A stretch of 64,000 nucleotides of DNA from an uncultured Porphyromonadaceae bacterium (GCA_902493335.1 CABUPJ010000003.1:1-64000); one strand, 5' to 3'; counted from the stretch's first letter, positions 45,001-54,392 are shown. The notes: generated by a model not told the origin, from the sequence alone. Numbers and translations are program-made.

Positions 45001-45496
45001 AGGCTATCCATTTGCCTGAGGCGTTTCTGATTGTCCAGCCTTTGGCCGCCCATTCCTTGTCGAAAGAGGTGTTGTAGGGCGAGCCGGTGTTAGAGATGCG
45101 GTAGGGGTTTACCCATGCATAACATTCTATGCCGCGCTTATGACATTCTTCGAGCGCGAATGCCAGAGGATCCCAGCCGGGATCTTTGCCTCGGGTACCG
45201 GTGAGGTCACCGCTCCAGGGCTCAAGAGTCGATTTGTAATATGCGTCTGCCCTCGGTCTTACATGCAGGCAGACAGTCGTGAAATTCTGCGCCTTCAGTT
45301 TATCGAGATAGTCGATTAACTCTTGTTTGGCTTCCGCAGTGGTAGGCCTGCGCTTGCCGTTGTCAAGAAAGTATGGCCAGTCGATATTCATACCGGCCAT
45401 CCAGGTCGACCTGAACTCACGCTTGGGAGCCTCGGCCATAATGTCGCCTGTCGCAAGAAGAGCCGCGAGAGATGCGGCGAGTAATAATTTCTTCAT
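42047..45496 (-). CDS. GHL10 family glycoside hydrolase-like protein with T9SS sorting tail
   Basis: 1149 residues; signal peptide to about 22. The catalytic domain (about 27-400) is the GHL10/DUF187 type (EFRSTWMAGMNIDWPYF, VCLHVRPRADAYY, YAWVNPYRI, IDGMLFDDYFYPDGGMPGY). Then come fibronectin-like domains (about 420-700), a propeller-like region (about 720-1050), and a C-terminal about 75-residue type IX sorting domain (VYLSDVAENIYVYNLTGAVV, then PGSYIVNADGKSKLVIVK). It should be secreted by T9SS and act on a glycan outside the cell; substrate unknown. Co-transcribed with the phosphoesterase that follows. Confidence 0.88.
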   Translation of the reverse strand: MKKLLLAASLAALLATGDIMAEAPKREFRSTWMAGMNIDWPYFLDNGKRRPTTAEAKQELIDYLDKLKAQNFTTVCLHVRPRADAYYKSTLEPWSGDLTGTRGKDPGWDPLAFALEECHKRGIECYAWVNPYRISNTGSPYNTSFDKEWAAKGWTIRNASGKWIAFNPGIPEARKHCLDVIKEIYTNYNIDGMLFDDYFYPDGGMPGYVDGTKDEDADDYQLWKDLKPGMSLYDWRRHNVNTFVKELYDEIQKTRPDMRFGIGPAGVSYISAAGRGLKRPNIQATDWQYDQIYSDPLQWLEDGTIDFISPQIYWARSYSYAPYEPLVKWWSEVAKHYNRHNYTSVASYKVETAEFSNGNPATGWAEISAQIDLTRKYADGNTPGVIYYNTKTINGPQCTGLGDYISAHNYTRKALVPVVDWKQRVNYPAVADLKYSDSKLTWTATKAAEKAIIRYTVYAIPSAVNVEEAQAADGDGFNADYLVDVTYSPSFTLPSDKTSGHWYAVCVYDGYGFESEPSIANYSGVKSEATTLVSPKGGTTVSWDVTLKWNAISGSTYTVQVATDSEFRNLVMNSTTTATEAVMNCDELAENALCYWRVRTQQEGKLAVYSETETFRSPSRQAAPAAKLGKPADKADIEDTDIVFEWSISGDDIASRLEIDKASGDFSAPVVSRQLEPGQTSIDVRTAVLGQDTFKWRIVTGGKRYKETASEVRSFTVTNLSIGSYEKGYYIKTDNSSYSANNKLEFENLWYRSAHSPWNNMSFAENGSLQRGLAATKTSVYVSGRSTASNTADIYLSEYSAETGEHIRDIMLGEEGKISYLPCNDVIKDSEGNILISNMSLNIASTPVQLHLVNLTDGSLTNVATLSGNDNITGRIDHVGVYGDVRSGNFTVFGAVASTANVIRWKVSDGVVATPEMKTFTKFYPTTSTTFGIAPRVFPISDTQFYADGHATAWTLYSFDNTKSTIGSFAVVPDLAPSGTDDNGAVTFKLGTASYAVYNCDPYSNDTRFSLVKIKQKNYAGMQRLWLFPANGLGDVRSGTCSTPVDAVVMSENTAHIYTYSPGNGLAAYRLVDRGISGVTEIETAGDRVLELRVSGRTVYLSDVAENIYVYNLTGAVVATANDCDIIEIPTPGSYIVNADGKSKLVIVK

Positions 45497-45553
45497 GTGA
45501 TAATTAAGCTTTATAGATTTAAGAAGTTCGATTATTTACGAGGATAATTTCTA

Positions 45554-45561
45554 CAAAATTA
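45554..45561 (-). promoter_or_regulatory. -7 box for the GHL10 operon
   Basis: Minus strand TAATTTTG followed by T, 57 bp before the start codon; no good -33 element. Confidence 0.45.
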
Positions 45562-45637
45562 ATTTAAATATCTATTAAAATGTGTTAATCGCCCATATGA
45601 ACCGCAAGCTTTAACTTTTTTTATGGAGTTTTTGCCG

Positions 45638-46951
45638 CTAAGCTCCGTGATATACGGGAATTTCGATTCTGAAACGTGTGAGGCCGTCGCTGTCGGTGCG
45701 CAGCGAGAATCTGAAGCCATGCTTGCGCAGCACTTCCGAGATAAAGGTCAGGCCGATGCCGTGGCCGTCGGGTTTGTTGGTGAAGAATGGTGTGAACAGC
45801 AGCTGTCTGACATCATCGCTGATGCCGGCGCCGTTGTCGCAGATACATAGTTCGATTAAATTGTTGCTTTTATAGTGTGTGGAGATTTTTATAATTCCTT
45901 TAGTCGTTGCGGAGGCTATGCTCTCCGAGGCGTTTTTGACGATGTTGATTATGACGCGTTCAAACATCGCGGCGTCGAGCAAGACTTCGGCGTCGCTGCA
46001 GCCGGCAGTGAATTCGTAGCAGGAATCCGATGTCGCGGCTATGCGTTTCAGAAACGGGCCGAGACTGTCGATAAAGCAGTCTATTGCAACCGGCCCGCGT
46101 TCCGGCTGCGAGAGTTTGACGACATCGGCATACCGGGCTATGAAATCGCCGAGAGTCTTTGCTCTGGATGCGCAAGCGTCAATGAGCATGGGTATGTCGT
46201 CGTCAGCCGATTCGAAATATGACGCGAGTATGTCGAATGCTGACGACAGCCCGGCGACGGTGTTGTTGACTTCGTGCGAAATATATCTAATGACCTTGCC
46301 GTATGTTTCTTTTTCGGCTGCGGCTATGGAATCGCTGATGTCGTCGATGATGTAAAAATCATGGCTTACGCCGCAGTCGATGAAGTCGAGGTGGGTGCAT
46401 CTGAGCGTGTGAAAGTTCTCGGTGCGGAATGTCACGGTCTCGCCAAGCGGAATGTTCATGAGATTCCGGCAGGCGGCAATCTGTCCGGCGGTCTTGCCGC
46501 TGACATCGACATCGAGTGACAGCAGCGATGCGGCTGCCGGATTGACCATTTTGACACGGTTGTCGTTGCCTGTGATTATGACACCCACGGGCGCGCGCTC
46601 GATGAGTATGTTAAGAAAGTGGTTCTGCTCCTCGAATCTGATGCGCTGGTTCTTGAGTTTTTCGAGCATCATGTTGAAGACTTCTGTTATGCGGTCGACC
46701 TCAGGCTGTCCGACAGGTCGCAGGCGCGTGTTCCAGTCCTGTGCCTTGAGCAGATTCAGGCCGTCCGAGAGGGTGTTCAGCGGCCTGATAATCTGACGGT
46801 AGAGTATGATGAGCAGTATGATGTTGATGACAGTGGCAGCCTCGAGAAGGTAAAACTCGGTGTAGTCGGTGTCGTAGTCTTTGCCTATCATGAAGGCCCA
46901 GACCGACAGTTGCGCGGCGGCAACGATGAAAAAGAGCCACTTAATCCTCAT
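45638..46951 (-). CDS. Sensor histidine kinase, NtrB-like
   Basis: 437 residues: two membrane segments (about 4-22 and 34-51) with only a very short periplasmic loop between them, HAMP (about 51-105), PAS (about 110-205), then HisKA with an unusual H-box ISHEVNN (His226) and a complete ATPase (NIVKNASESI, DNGAGI, FTPFFTNKPDGHGIGLTF). The short loop suggests it senses the membrane or an internal signal through PAS. It overlaps the response regulator by 11 bp and is last in the efflux operon, which its partner presumably activates. Confidence 0.92.
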   Translation of the reverse strand: MRIKWLFFIVAAAQLSVWAFMIGKDYDTDYTEFYLLEAATVINIILLIILYRQIIRPLNTLSDGLNLLKAQDWNTRLRPVGQPEVDRITEVFNMMLEKLKNQRIRFEEQNHFLNILIERAPVGVIITGNDNRVKMVNPAAASLLSLDVDVSGKTAGQIAACRNLMNIPLGETVTFRTENFHTLRCTHLDFIDCGVSHDFYIIDDISDSIAAAEKETYGKVIRYISHEVNNTVAGLSSAFDILASYFESADDDIPMLIDACASRAKTLGDFIARYADVVKLSQPERGPVAIDCFIDSLGPFLKRIAATSDSCYEFTAGCSDAEVLLDAAMFERVIINIVKNASESIASATTKGIIKISTHYKSNNLIELCICDNGAGISDDVRQLLFTPFFTNKPDGHGIGLTFISEVLRKHGFRFSLRTDSDGLTRFRIEIPVYHGA

Positions 46952-48287
46952 CTGAAACCTTTTTGTTTAGACGGTATTTGTCGATTCGGCGGTAGAGTGA
47001 GGCACGGCTCAGACCGAGTTCAGAGGCGGTGCGGCTGATATTGCCCTCGTTGCGTTCAAGAGCCGAGGCGATGGCCCGGCGCTCGTTGCCGGCGATGGTG
47101 TTGTCGCCCGGCGCCGGCTGTGCCGCTGTCGTTCGGCAGCAGTCAAAACTGTCGGCTGTGAGCGCGTCGCCGCTGTTGACAAGCACGGCGCGCTCGACAA
47201 TGTTTTTGAGTTCTCTTATATTGCCCGGGAAGTCGAACGAGCTGAGACGGCGGTATGCTTCAGCGGTGATTTCAGGCCGTTTGAGTCCGCTGTCATCACA
47301 TAGCCGGCCGATGAAGTAGTCGGCGAGCGCGGCGATGTCGCCGCGGCGTGAGCGCAGTGGAGGCAGCTCGACGGTTATGAGATTGATGCGGTAGAAGAGG
47401 TCTTCGCGGAAACGTTTTTCGGCGACCATCCGTGGCAGGTCGGCGTTGGTGGCGCAGATGACGCGGACATCGACAGTGCGCGTCCGGCTTGAGCCGAGAG
47501 GCTCGAATCGGCGTTCCTGAAGCACGCGCAGAAGTTTGACCTGACAGCTCATGTCGAGTTCGCCGATTTCATCAAGAAAAATAGTGCCGCCGTCGGCTAT
47601 CTCGAAGCGTCCGGCGCGATCGGCGACAGCATCGGTGAAAGCGCCCTTCTTGTGGCCGAACATCTCGCTCTCGAAGAGGGTGGAGGGCATGCCTCCGAGA
47701 TTGACTTTGACGAAAGGTTTGTCGCGGCGGCTGCTGTTGTAGTGTATCGCTTCGGCGATGAGTTCTTTGCCTGTGCCGCTTTCGCCGGTGATAAGCACCG
47801 AGGCGTTTGTCGGTGCGATGCGGGCGACAGTCGACAGCACTTTCTCGAGAGCCGAGTCGTGGCCGACGATGCCTCGGCGGTCGAAGCTGTCGGTCGTTTC
47901 ACATTCAGGTCTGTTGCCTGACCCGAGTTTGAGAGCTGTGGCTATGCTGTCGAGCAGGCGGCCGTTGTCCCAGGGTTTGGCGATGAAGTCAAAGGCTCCG
48001 GCCTTTATTCCGGCGACAGCAAGATCGATGCTGGCCCATCCGGTCATCAGAATGACGGGCGTCGACGGCGCGAAGACTTTGATCTGGCGCAACAGCGTCA
48101 GACCTTCGTCGCCTGTGGTGAAACGTGAGAAGTTCATGTCGAGCAGCACTAACTGCGGTATTTCGCGTCGCACTTCGGCAATGGCTTCGTCGGGGTTCGA
48201 AGCCGTGCGGGTCATATATCCGGCGCGTTTGAGCAGAACGGTCAGCGAAGCCCTGATGGCAGCATCGTCGTCGATTATCAATATCAT
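46941..48287 (-). CDS. Sigma-54-dependent response regulator, NtrC family
   Basis: 448 residues. Receiver (1-120): IIDDD acid pocket, phosphorylation Asp50 (LLDMN), MTGW, KPW. AAA+ domain (about 145-380): Walker A GESGTGKE, the sigma-54 contact loop GAFTDA, Walker B GGTIFLDEIGELD and arginine fingers. C-terminal Fis-type HTH (about 405-440; EGNISRTASELGLSRASLYRRIDKY). Such proteins activate only sigma-54 promoters; one lies at the head of this operon (54393-54410), so it probably activates its own transcription. It starts 22 bp after tolC. Confidence 0.95.
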   Translation of the reverse strand: MILIIDDDAAIRASLTVLLKRAGYMTRTASNPDEAIAEVRREIPQLVLLDMNFSRFTTGDEGLTLLRQIKVFAPSTPVILMTGWASIDLAVAGIKAGAFDFIAKPWDNGRLLDSIATALKLGSGNRPECETTDSFDRRGIVGHDSALEKVLSTVARIAPTNASVLITGESGTGKELIAEAIHYNSSRRDKPFVKVNLGGMPSTLFESEMFGHKKGAFTDAVADRAGRFEIADGGTIFLDEIGELDMSCQVKLLRVLQERRFEPLGSSRTRTVDVRVICATNADLPRMVAEKRFREDLFYRINLITVELPPLRSRRGDIAALADYFIGRLCDDSGLKRPEITAEAYRRLSSFDFPGNIRELKNIVERAVLVNSGDALTADSFDCCRTTAAQPAPGDNTIAGNERRAIASALERNEGNISRTASELGLSRASLYRRIDKYRLNKKVSDED

Positions 48288-48309
48288 AGAGCAAATTTAA
48301 TGAAAAAGG

Positions 48310-49782
48310 TCAGTTCTTCAAAATATTTTCAAAATCGACTTCAATCGGGCTGTCGTTTTCATAATCCCAGAGCGTGATGCTGCGGAGTTTATAGTAATAA
48401 TACCAGTAGTAGAACAGTTCGTTGAAATATTTGGCGCGGGCTGTGTCTTTGTTGTCCTGGGCGTCATTGAGGTCGAGCGCCGATATTTTGCCGACCATAA
48501 AGGTTTCGACACTGCTGTCATAGCGCCTGACGGCGATTTCGTCGGCGCGCGACGCCAGAGCGAGCTGCTGCTGCTGATTGTTGAAGCGCTCGACGAGAAC
48601 AAACAGATCCTGACGGAAGTCTTCGCGCTCTTTCTTTATGCGGTTGACAGTCAGCTGATGGTTGCTTTGGGCGACCTTGACCTGACCGCGGCGTTTGCCC
48701 CAGTCGATAAGAGGTATCGAGATGCCGACCTCGACGATGCGGTTGTCCTTGAGACCGCGGTAGGCATATCCGGCCCGGTCGGCGACACCTGTGTAACCGA
48801 CCTGGGCGAAGAGGTTTATCTCGCGCTGCCTGGCCTTGGCCTGTGCGACGGCATACTCCGATTCATGGTAGCGGCGCATGATGTCGAGATAGAAGGTGTT
48901 GTTCTCGATCGCGTGGCCGAAGGCGTTGTCGAACGCAACCTCGACGTCGCGCGACTTTTCGGGTACGACGGGTATGAGCTCGACGTCGGCGTCAATGTCG
49001 AGGAAAGAGCGCAGCCGGAACATGCAGCTCTTGACCGTACTCTGATAATCGGTGAGTGTTGACTGCGAGTTGAGAAGATTGAGCTCGATCTGCAGCAGGT
49101 CGTTCTCGCTTATCTTGCCCATCTCGCGCTTGGCCTTGGCTACGTCGTAGAGGCGCCGGGCATTCTCGACGTTCTGCAGGGCGCTGCTTTCGTTTTCGCG
49201 AGCCGACAGCAAGTTGAAGAAATATTGTATCGCCGTCATGGCTACCTCCTCGGTGGCGCTGATGTAGGCGGCCTTGGCGGCGCGGTATTTATAGGGCTCG
49301 ATCTTGCGTTTCCATTTTACGTCGTTGACGCCGAATATCGGCTGGTTGAGTTTCAGGGCAACGGGCACCGACATGAAGCGGTTACTGACGTCGCCGCTGA
49401 GCTGGCGCATGAAGTCGAGCGACGATGTCAGCGATATCGTGCCGCCGGTGAGCCAGATGCGCTGTTCGAGCGTCAGGGCGCCGTTGACCATCAGATTGTC
49501 GTCGCGCAGGAATGTATAGCTGCCGTCGTCTTTCTGGTAGGAGCTGTAGCGGGTATTGTAGCTCGGGGCCGTCGCCGAAAAGCTGATTTCAGGCAGCAGG
49601 TCGGCCTTGAACGTGCGGTATTCCCAGTAGGCCGATCTGAGTTCGTTGAGAGCGACGGCGGCGTCGACGCTCTGGCGGCGTGCCATCGCCACTGCCTCGG
49701 CCAAAGTGATTTCTCTGGTCGAGGCATACCCGGCGACAGCAATCGTCAGGGCGATGAGCGAGCATAAGAAGCGTTGTTTCAT
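48310..49782 (-). CDS. TolC family outer-membrane efflux protein
   Basis: 490 residues; signal peptide ending AGYAS (about 21). It shows long heptad-rich helices (AKREMGKISENDLLQIELNLLNSQSTLTDYQ, and the second repeat near EDFRQDLFVLVERFNNQQQQLALA) and beta pieces of the TolC fold. It forms the trimeric exit duct for the ABC pump encoded just upstream. The start overlaps the ATPase stop by 4 bp. Confidence 0.92.
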   Translation of the reverse strand: MKQRFLCSLIALTIAVAGYASTREITLAEAVAMARRQSVDAAVALNELRSAYWEYRTFKADLLPEISFSATAPSYNTRYSSYQKDDGSYTFLRDDNLMVNGALTLEQRIWLTGGTISLTSSLDFMRQLSGDVSNRFMSVPVALKLNQPIFGVNDVKWKRKIEPYKYRAAKAAYISATEEVAMTAIQYFFNLLSARENESSALQNVENARRLYDVAKAKREMGKISENDLLQIELNLLNSQSTLTDYQSTVKSCMFRLRSFLDIDADVELIPVVPEKSRDVEVAFDNAFGHAIENNTFYLDIMRRYHESEYAVAQAKARQREINLFAQVGYTGVADRAGYAYRGLKDNRIVEVGISIPLIDWGKRRGQVKVAQSNHQLTVNRIKKEREDFRQDLFVLVERFNNQQQQLALASRADEIAVRRYDSSVETFMVGKISALDLNDAQDNKDTARAKYFNELFYYWYYYYKLRSITLWDYENDSPIEVDFENILKN

Positions 49783-50450
49783 TTTACGCGGCGTCCGTCG
49801 AAGAAGTTGATGATGCGGTCGGTCTGGCGCGCCTGGTCGGCGTTGTGTGTCACCATGACAATGGTCTTGCCGAGGTCTTTGTTGAGATGATGGAGCAGGT
49901 CCATGATTTCGGCACCCATCTTCGAGTCGAGGTTGCCGCAGGGCTCGTCGGCGAGGATTATCGACGGATTTCCGACGATGGCGCGGGCGATGGCGACGCG
50001 CTGCGCCTGGCCGCCCGAAAGCTGCGAGGGCATGTGGCCGAGTCGGTGGCTCAGACCGACGCGCTCGAGAGCCTCACGCGCCAGGCGGCTCTTGTCTTTG
50101 GCGCCGTGGCGGTAGACAAGGGGTATCATCACATTGTCGACGATGTTGAGTGTGTTTATCAGATGGAAACTCTGAAAGACGAAGCCGAGCGTCTCGTTTC
50201 TGAGACGTGCGAGAGCCTTGTCGCTCATGCCGGCGACGTTTTTGCCTTTGATTTCGACGGTTCCCGAGGTCGGTTTGTCGAGCAGGCCCATGATGTTGAG
50301 CATTGTCGATTTGCCGCAGCCCGACGGGCCCATGATGCTGATAAACTCGCCTTCTTCGATTTCGAGGCTGACATCGTCGAGAGCGCTTGTCTCGATGTTT
50401 TTGGTCTGGTATATCTTGCTGATGTTCTGAAGTTTTATTATAGTAGACAT
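49779..50450 (-). CDS. ABC transporter ATPase, MacB/LolD type
   Basis: 223 residues, full length: Walker A GPSGCGKST, Q-loop VFQSFHLI, signature LSGGQAQR, Walker B ILADEPCGNLDS, H-loop VTHN. It powers the two FtsX-like permeases encoded upstream and belongs to the family that drives MacAB-TolC-type mechanotransmission. It is cytosolic and inner-membrane associated. Confidence 0.95.
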   Translation of the reverse strand: MSTIIKLQNISKIYQTKNIETSALDDVSLEIEEGEFISIMGPSGCGKSTMLNIMGLLDKPTSGTVEIKGKNVAGMSDKALARLRNETLGFVFQSFHLINTLNIVDNVMIPLVYRHGAKDKSRLAREALERVGLSHRLGHMPSQLSGGQAQRVAIARAIVGNPSIILADEPCGNLDSKMGAEIMDLLHHLNKDLGKTIVMVTHNADQARQTDRIINFFDGRRVK

Positions 50451-50487
50451 GATGTTTGGGTTTGAGTGGTTGGAAATATATATGTTT

Positions 50488-51810
50488 TTATTCGTCGCGC
50501 AGGGCGTCGACGGGATTGATGCGGCTCAGTTTGAGCGCCGGCAGGAGGGTGCCGATGATGACGCAGATTATTATGAGGGCGTAGACGATGAGAGAGACGA
50601 TGCCGAAATGTTCCCAGAAGTTGCTGATCCAGTTGTCGATGACATTGAGAGACATATTGTTGACAAAGCCGAGGTCGAAGCCTTCTTTGAGGGAATACTG
50701 CAGATAGAGCAGGTCGCCGATGATGAAGGCCGCGCTTGCGAGAACGATGCTCTCGCCGATAAGCATCTTGACAATCTGCGATTTCAGAGCGCCGAAAGAG
50801 CGTAGGATGCCTGTCTCGGATACGCGCCGGCGTGTCTGCAACCAGAAGCAGCCGACCGTGCCGAGGATGAGGTTGATTAGGAAAAACGAGCACAGTATCA
50901 TTTTGATTTTGCGGTTTGACGCGATGCCGTAGGTAAACTCTACGTTGTCGAAAAGAGCCTGTTGCTCGGCTATTTTGTTGAGCCTGAAATTGCCGACTGA
51001 CAGTTTGTTGCGGCGCTCTGGACCGAAGTCGGCGACAAATTGCTTGGGGTCGACGCCCGGAGCGAGGCGAACAGTGTAGGCAAATTCGTCGAAATCGGTA
51101 TTGTAATCAAAATATCGGTCTTGTTTAAATACGAGACAGCGGCTGCGCAATATCGACTGATAACGCAGACCTTTGACGACACCTACAATAGTAGTGTAGG
51201 TCGTATCCAGGCCGTCGCGCGAGACAGAAACGAATTTTTTCCCGAGAGCGTTTTCGTCAGGCCAGAACAGTCTGGCATAGTCTTCGGTGACGATTACTTC
51301 GCGGCGACCGGCATTATATCGCGACAGCTCTTCGGGCGACGGGCTGCCTGACGCTGATTCAATGCCCATGGTCTCGAAAAATTTGCTGTCGGGTTCATAT
51401 TGTACACTGATTATATTTTTGACAAGAGTATCGACAGCGGGATTGCCAGACTGAAGTTGCTCCCAAGAATTGCTTGATGAGTTGAGAATTGGTTCATAAC
51501 CGGCGAAACAAGCCGATTCGACTTCGGGAAGTGATTCGAGATAACGTGCTATCTTGGCTGAGTTTGCGACATTTGATGCCGAGTCGGCTTCTTCGGCCTT
51601 GTATTCGGCTGCATTCTCGGGCAGAGAAATAAACGAGAGGTTGACAAGGCGGTCGGCGTCATAGCCTAAAGGCTCGTTGCGGTCAGAGATGCTGACGGCC
51701 ACTGGGTCGATAATCTCCCAGGCGAGGATGGTGACGATGATTAGTTCGGCAAAGAGCCAGCCGTTCTGAGCGCGGCGATGCCACAGATTTTTGAATATTA
51801 TCTTTATCAT
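50488..51810 (-). CDS. FtsX-like ABC permease 2
   Basis: 440 residues: one N-terminal transmembrane helix (about 18-40), a large periplasmic MacB-PCD-type domain (about 45-310), then three helices (about 315-340, 360-385, 405-430) ending in the FtsX pattern (LLPALKLSRINPVDALRDE). It is likely one half of a heterodimer with permease 1, which it follows by 3 bp. Confidence 0.9.
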   Translation of the reverse strand: MIKIIFKNLWHRRAQNGWLFAELIIVTILAWEIIDPVAVSISDRNEPLGYDADRLVNLSFISLPENAAEYKAEEADSASNVANSAKIARYLESLPEVESACFAGYEPILNSSSNSWEQLQSGNPAVDTLVKNIISVQYEPDSKFFETMGIESASGSPSPEELSRYNAGRREVIVTEDYARLFWPDENALGKKFVSVSRDGLDTTYTTIVGVVKGLRYQSILRSRCLVFKQDRYFDYNTDFDEFAYTVRLAPGVDPKQFVADFGPERRNKLSVGNFRLNKIAEQQALFDNVEFTYGIASNRKIKMILCSFFLINLILGTVGCFWLQTRRRVSETGILRSFGALKSQIVKMLIGESIVLASAAFIIGDLLYLQYSLKEGFDLGFVNNMSLNVIDNWISNFWEHFGIVSLIVYALIIICVIIGTLLPALKLSRINPVDALRDE

Positions 51811-51813
51811 GGC

Positions 51814-53088
51814 TTATTGCTTTTCTTTTAGAGATGAGACAATCGGGTGTTTCAGCGAGCGCCATGCGGGAATGAATCCCGACAGGAGATTGAGCACGAC
51901 GCAGACAAGGAATGAGAATAAGAAGACGACGGGGGCGAAGAACATGTCGGTCGTGACAGATATACCGCCCGGAATCTCTTCGGGGAATGTGTCGAAGATT
52001 GAGAAGAGCCAGTCTGAGGTGGCATTGATGAAAATCCATGTCAGGGCGAGGCCGAGGACACCGCCGACGAGTGTCAGCAGCAGATTTTCCCAAAGTACCT
52101 GACGCAGCAGCACTCCGCGCGTCGCGCCGAATGACTTGCGTATGCCCAGCTCGGCCGAACGCATGTCCATGCGGCTCGAGATCATGCCGCTGAGGTTGAG
52201 CGCCGGGACGATGAGAAGCACGAGGAATATGATGAGCTTGTCCTTGATAACGTCCCACCAGCTGAAATCTTCATCGCTCGGATACATAAAGGCGTTTAGT
52301 ATATGTGGCATAGGCTGTTTCCATATCTCAAGTGTGTGGCCCGGGTTGCTCGATGTCTCGACGCGTATGATTTCGTCGACCTCGGCTTTTAGCGCGTCAC
52401 CGTCCTTGGCCTTGAAGAAGACAATGAAGTTGCCGGCGTAGTCGCTGCCCGATTTCTTGTCGTAACCGGCAACTGACGTGTAGGGTATGTATATGTCGGC
52501 GAATGAATTGTAATTGACACCGGAACCGGGTTTGACCACGCCGCTGACGCGATAAGGCACAAAGTTGAGAATCACATTTTCGCCCTCGACATCTTCGTGG
52601 CCGAAGAGTTTGTCGGCGAGAGTCGTGGTGATGACAGCCGTGCGCGAGCCGCTCTCGAAATCTGCGGCGCCGAAGGGTCGGCCGGTCTTGAAGTCAAACT
52701 TGAATAGGTCCCACCAGTTGTTGTCGACGGCCTTGACGACGACCTGCTGACGGCTTTTGTCGGTTTTGTCGACATAAAATTCCTGCCAGTTGTCATACCA
52801 TGCTGTGGTGACGTCGGCATTTTTGATGTCATAGATTTTGTTTTTCAGAAATTCATAGCTGAGACGTGACTCATACCATCCGTTATCGCTTTTGTCTCTT
52901 ACTTTAACAAAGTAATAAGTCTCGTTGCGCTGGGTCTCCGGATAGACAGGGGCGATCTTGACGTAGTAGATGATGGCGAAGGCCGTCGTGGTGGCTATGG
53001 CGAGGGCTGTGCCGACGACATAGATGCCGGTGAAGAGACGGTGTTGTTTCATCATCTGCCAGGTCTGTTTGCAGTAAGTTTTAAACAT
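51814..53088 (-). CDS. FtsX-like ABC permease 1
   Basis: 424 residues with the same MacB-type layout: first helix at about 20-42, a periplasmic domain, and three C-terminal helices with the FtsX core (DMRSAELGIRKSFGATRGVLLRQVLWENLLL). Distinct in sequence from permease 2, so the pump is probably heterodimeric. Located between the adaptor gene (29 bp upstream) and permease 2. Confidence 0.9.
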   Translation of the reverse strand: MFKTYCKQTWQMMKQHRLFTGIYVVGTALAIATTTAFAIIYYVKIAPVYPETQRNETYYFVKVRDKSDNGWYESRLSYEFLKNKIYDIKNADVTTAWYDNWQEFYVDKTDKSRQQVVVKAVDNNWWDLFKFDFKTGRPFGAADFESGSRTAVITTTLADKLFGHEDVEGENVILNFVPYRVSGVVKPGSGVNYNSFADIYIPYTSVAGYDKKSGSDYAGNFIVFFKAKDGDALKAEVDEIIRVETSSNPGHTLEIWKQPMPHILNAFMYPSDEDFSWWDVIKDKLIIFLVLLIVPALNLSGMISSRMDMRSAELGIRKSFGATRGVLLRQVLWENLLLTLVGGVLGLALTWIFINATSDWLFSIFDTFPEEIPGGISVTTDMFFAPVVFLFSFLVCVVLNLLSGFIPAWRSLKHPIVSSLKEKQ

Positions 53089-53117
53089 GATGAAATAAAT
53101 GATTAATTTATAGATTG

Positions 53118-54365
53118 TTATTTTACTTTTATCGAAGGAGTGTTGTTGAATCGGCTCATATCGTCGACGACAACGCGGTCGCCGGGAGCGACGCCGCTGA
53201 TGACCTCGATGTAGTCGGGCCCGGCAAAGCCGAGGTTGACGTGGCGCAGCTTTAGCTCGCCCTCGCCGTCGAAGACATAGAGATCATAGTCACGCGGACC
53301 TGTATAGAAGCGTATGTTGGGAATCCTGACGACGTTCTCTTTCAGACCGCTCGAAACATGGATGTCGGCCTTTAGGCCCGGGCGGAGCATGGCGGCGCTG
53401 TCACAGTCGAGGGCGACGCTGAACGAGAGAGTGCCGTTTTTAGAGGTCGGCGTGACCGAGGCCACGCGACCTTCGACATATTCGCGGCCGACCTTGACCT
53501 TGGCGCGGTTGCCGGCGCGGAGCTGTGCGGCGTGAGAGTCGGCCATCTCGCCTTCTACCTTGTAGTGGCCGAGATCGGCGATGACGGCTACCTGCTGTCC
53601 CTGGGTGACCTGAGCGCCTATGCGGTCGACGACTGTCGAGACTGTGGCGCGGCGCGGCGCGCGAATCTCGGCCATGTCGAGAGTGCGCGAGGCTTCAGAG
53701 AGCTCTTTGTCCTTGATTTCTATCTCGAGACGTTTCAACTCTATATCGGCGTCGGCGCGTCGCGTCTCGTTGGCGAGCTGCTGTTCGAGCTGCTGATATT
53801 CGAGCAGTCCTGATTTGTAGGCGAACTCGACCTCGCGGACGCGGTCTGTGGTGCCGCTGCCGATGCTGTCGAGATACTGTTCGTTGGCGAGCTCGACGCG
53901 CAGGCGGTTGAGTTTCATATCGGCGACTTTAATCTGCATCCTGAGGTCGCCCAGACGTGTGGCGTTGGCAGCGCGGAGCTGCTCGAGCTGAAGGCGCATC
54001 ATGGCGAGCTGGTCGAGCTGTTTGTTATATTCGTTGCGGGCGGTCTCGAGGTCGAGCAGCAGCAGCGGAGTGCCTGCTTCGACGATGTCGCCGGGACGGT
54101 GGTAGACTTCGATGACGCGGGTGGTCAGCGGAGAGTTGATGATTTCCTCGAAAGCAGGCTCGACGCTGCCGTATCCCGTGACCGAGGTGTTGACGTCGCC
54201 ACGGTCGACGCTGACGAGCGTGAGTTTGTCGAGGCTGACCGACGTGCGTGTCAGCTTTGATGTCACAATGCCGGCGACGATTACCGCGGCTGCGATGCCG
54301 CCGTATATTGCAAGCCGCTTTATGCGGGCTCGTCTTAACTGTGATTTCGGTATTTCTCTGTCCAT
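53118..54365 (-). CDS. Periplasmic adaptor (HlyD/MacA-like) of ABC efflux pump
   Basis: 415 residues: one N-terminal membrane helix (about 13-31), a lipoyl-like half-motif, a long coiled-coil hairpin (about 115-235; NKQLDQLAMMRLQLEQL), the second lipoyl half (EIRAPRRATVSTVVDRIGAQVTQGQ), and beta-barrel domains. It joins inner-membrane permeases to TolC. First gene of the seven-gene unit; a sigma-54-type promoter ends 28 bp upstream of its start. Confidence 0.93.
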   Translation of the reverse strand: MDREIPKSQLRRARIKRLAIYGGIAAAVIVAGIVTSKLTRTSVSLDKLTLVSVDRGDVNTSVTGYGSVEPAFEEIINSPLTTRVIEVYHRPGDIVEAGTPLLLLDLETARNEYNKQLDQLAMMRLQLEQLRAANATRLGDLRMQIKVADMKLNRLRVELANEQYLDSIGSGTTDRVREVEFAYKSGLLEYQQLEQQLANETRRADADIELKRLEIEIKDKELSEASRTLDMAEIRAPRRATVSTVVDRIGAQVTQGQQVAVIADLGHYKVEGEMADSHAAQLRAGNRAKVKVGREYVEGRVASVTPTSKNGTLSFSVALDCDSAAMLRPGLKADIHVSSGLKENVVRIPNIRFYTGPRDYDLYVFDGEGELKLRHVNLGFAGPDYIEVISGVAPGDRVVVDDMSRFNNTPSIKVK

Positions 54366-54392
54366 TTGGTACGATGTTTTGCCATTATAAGT

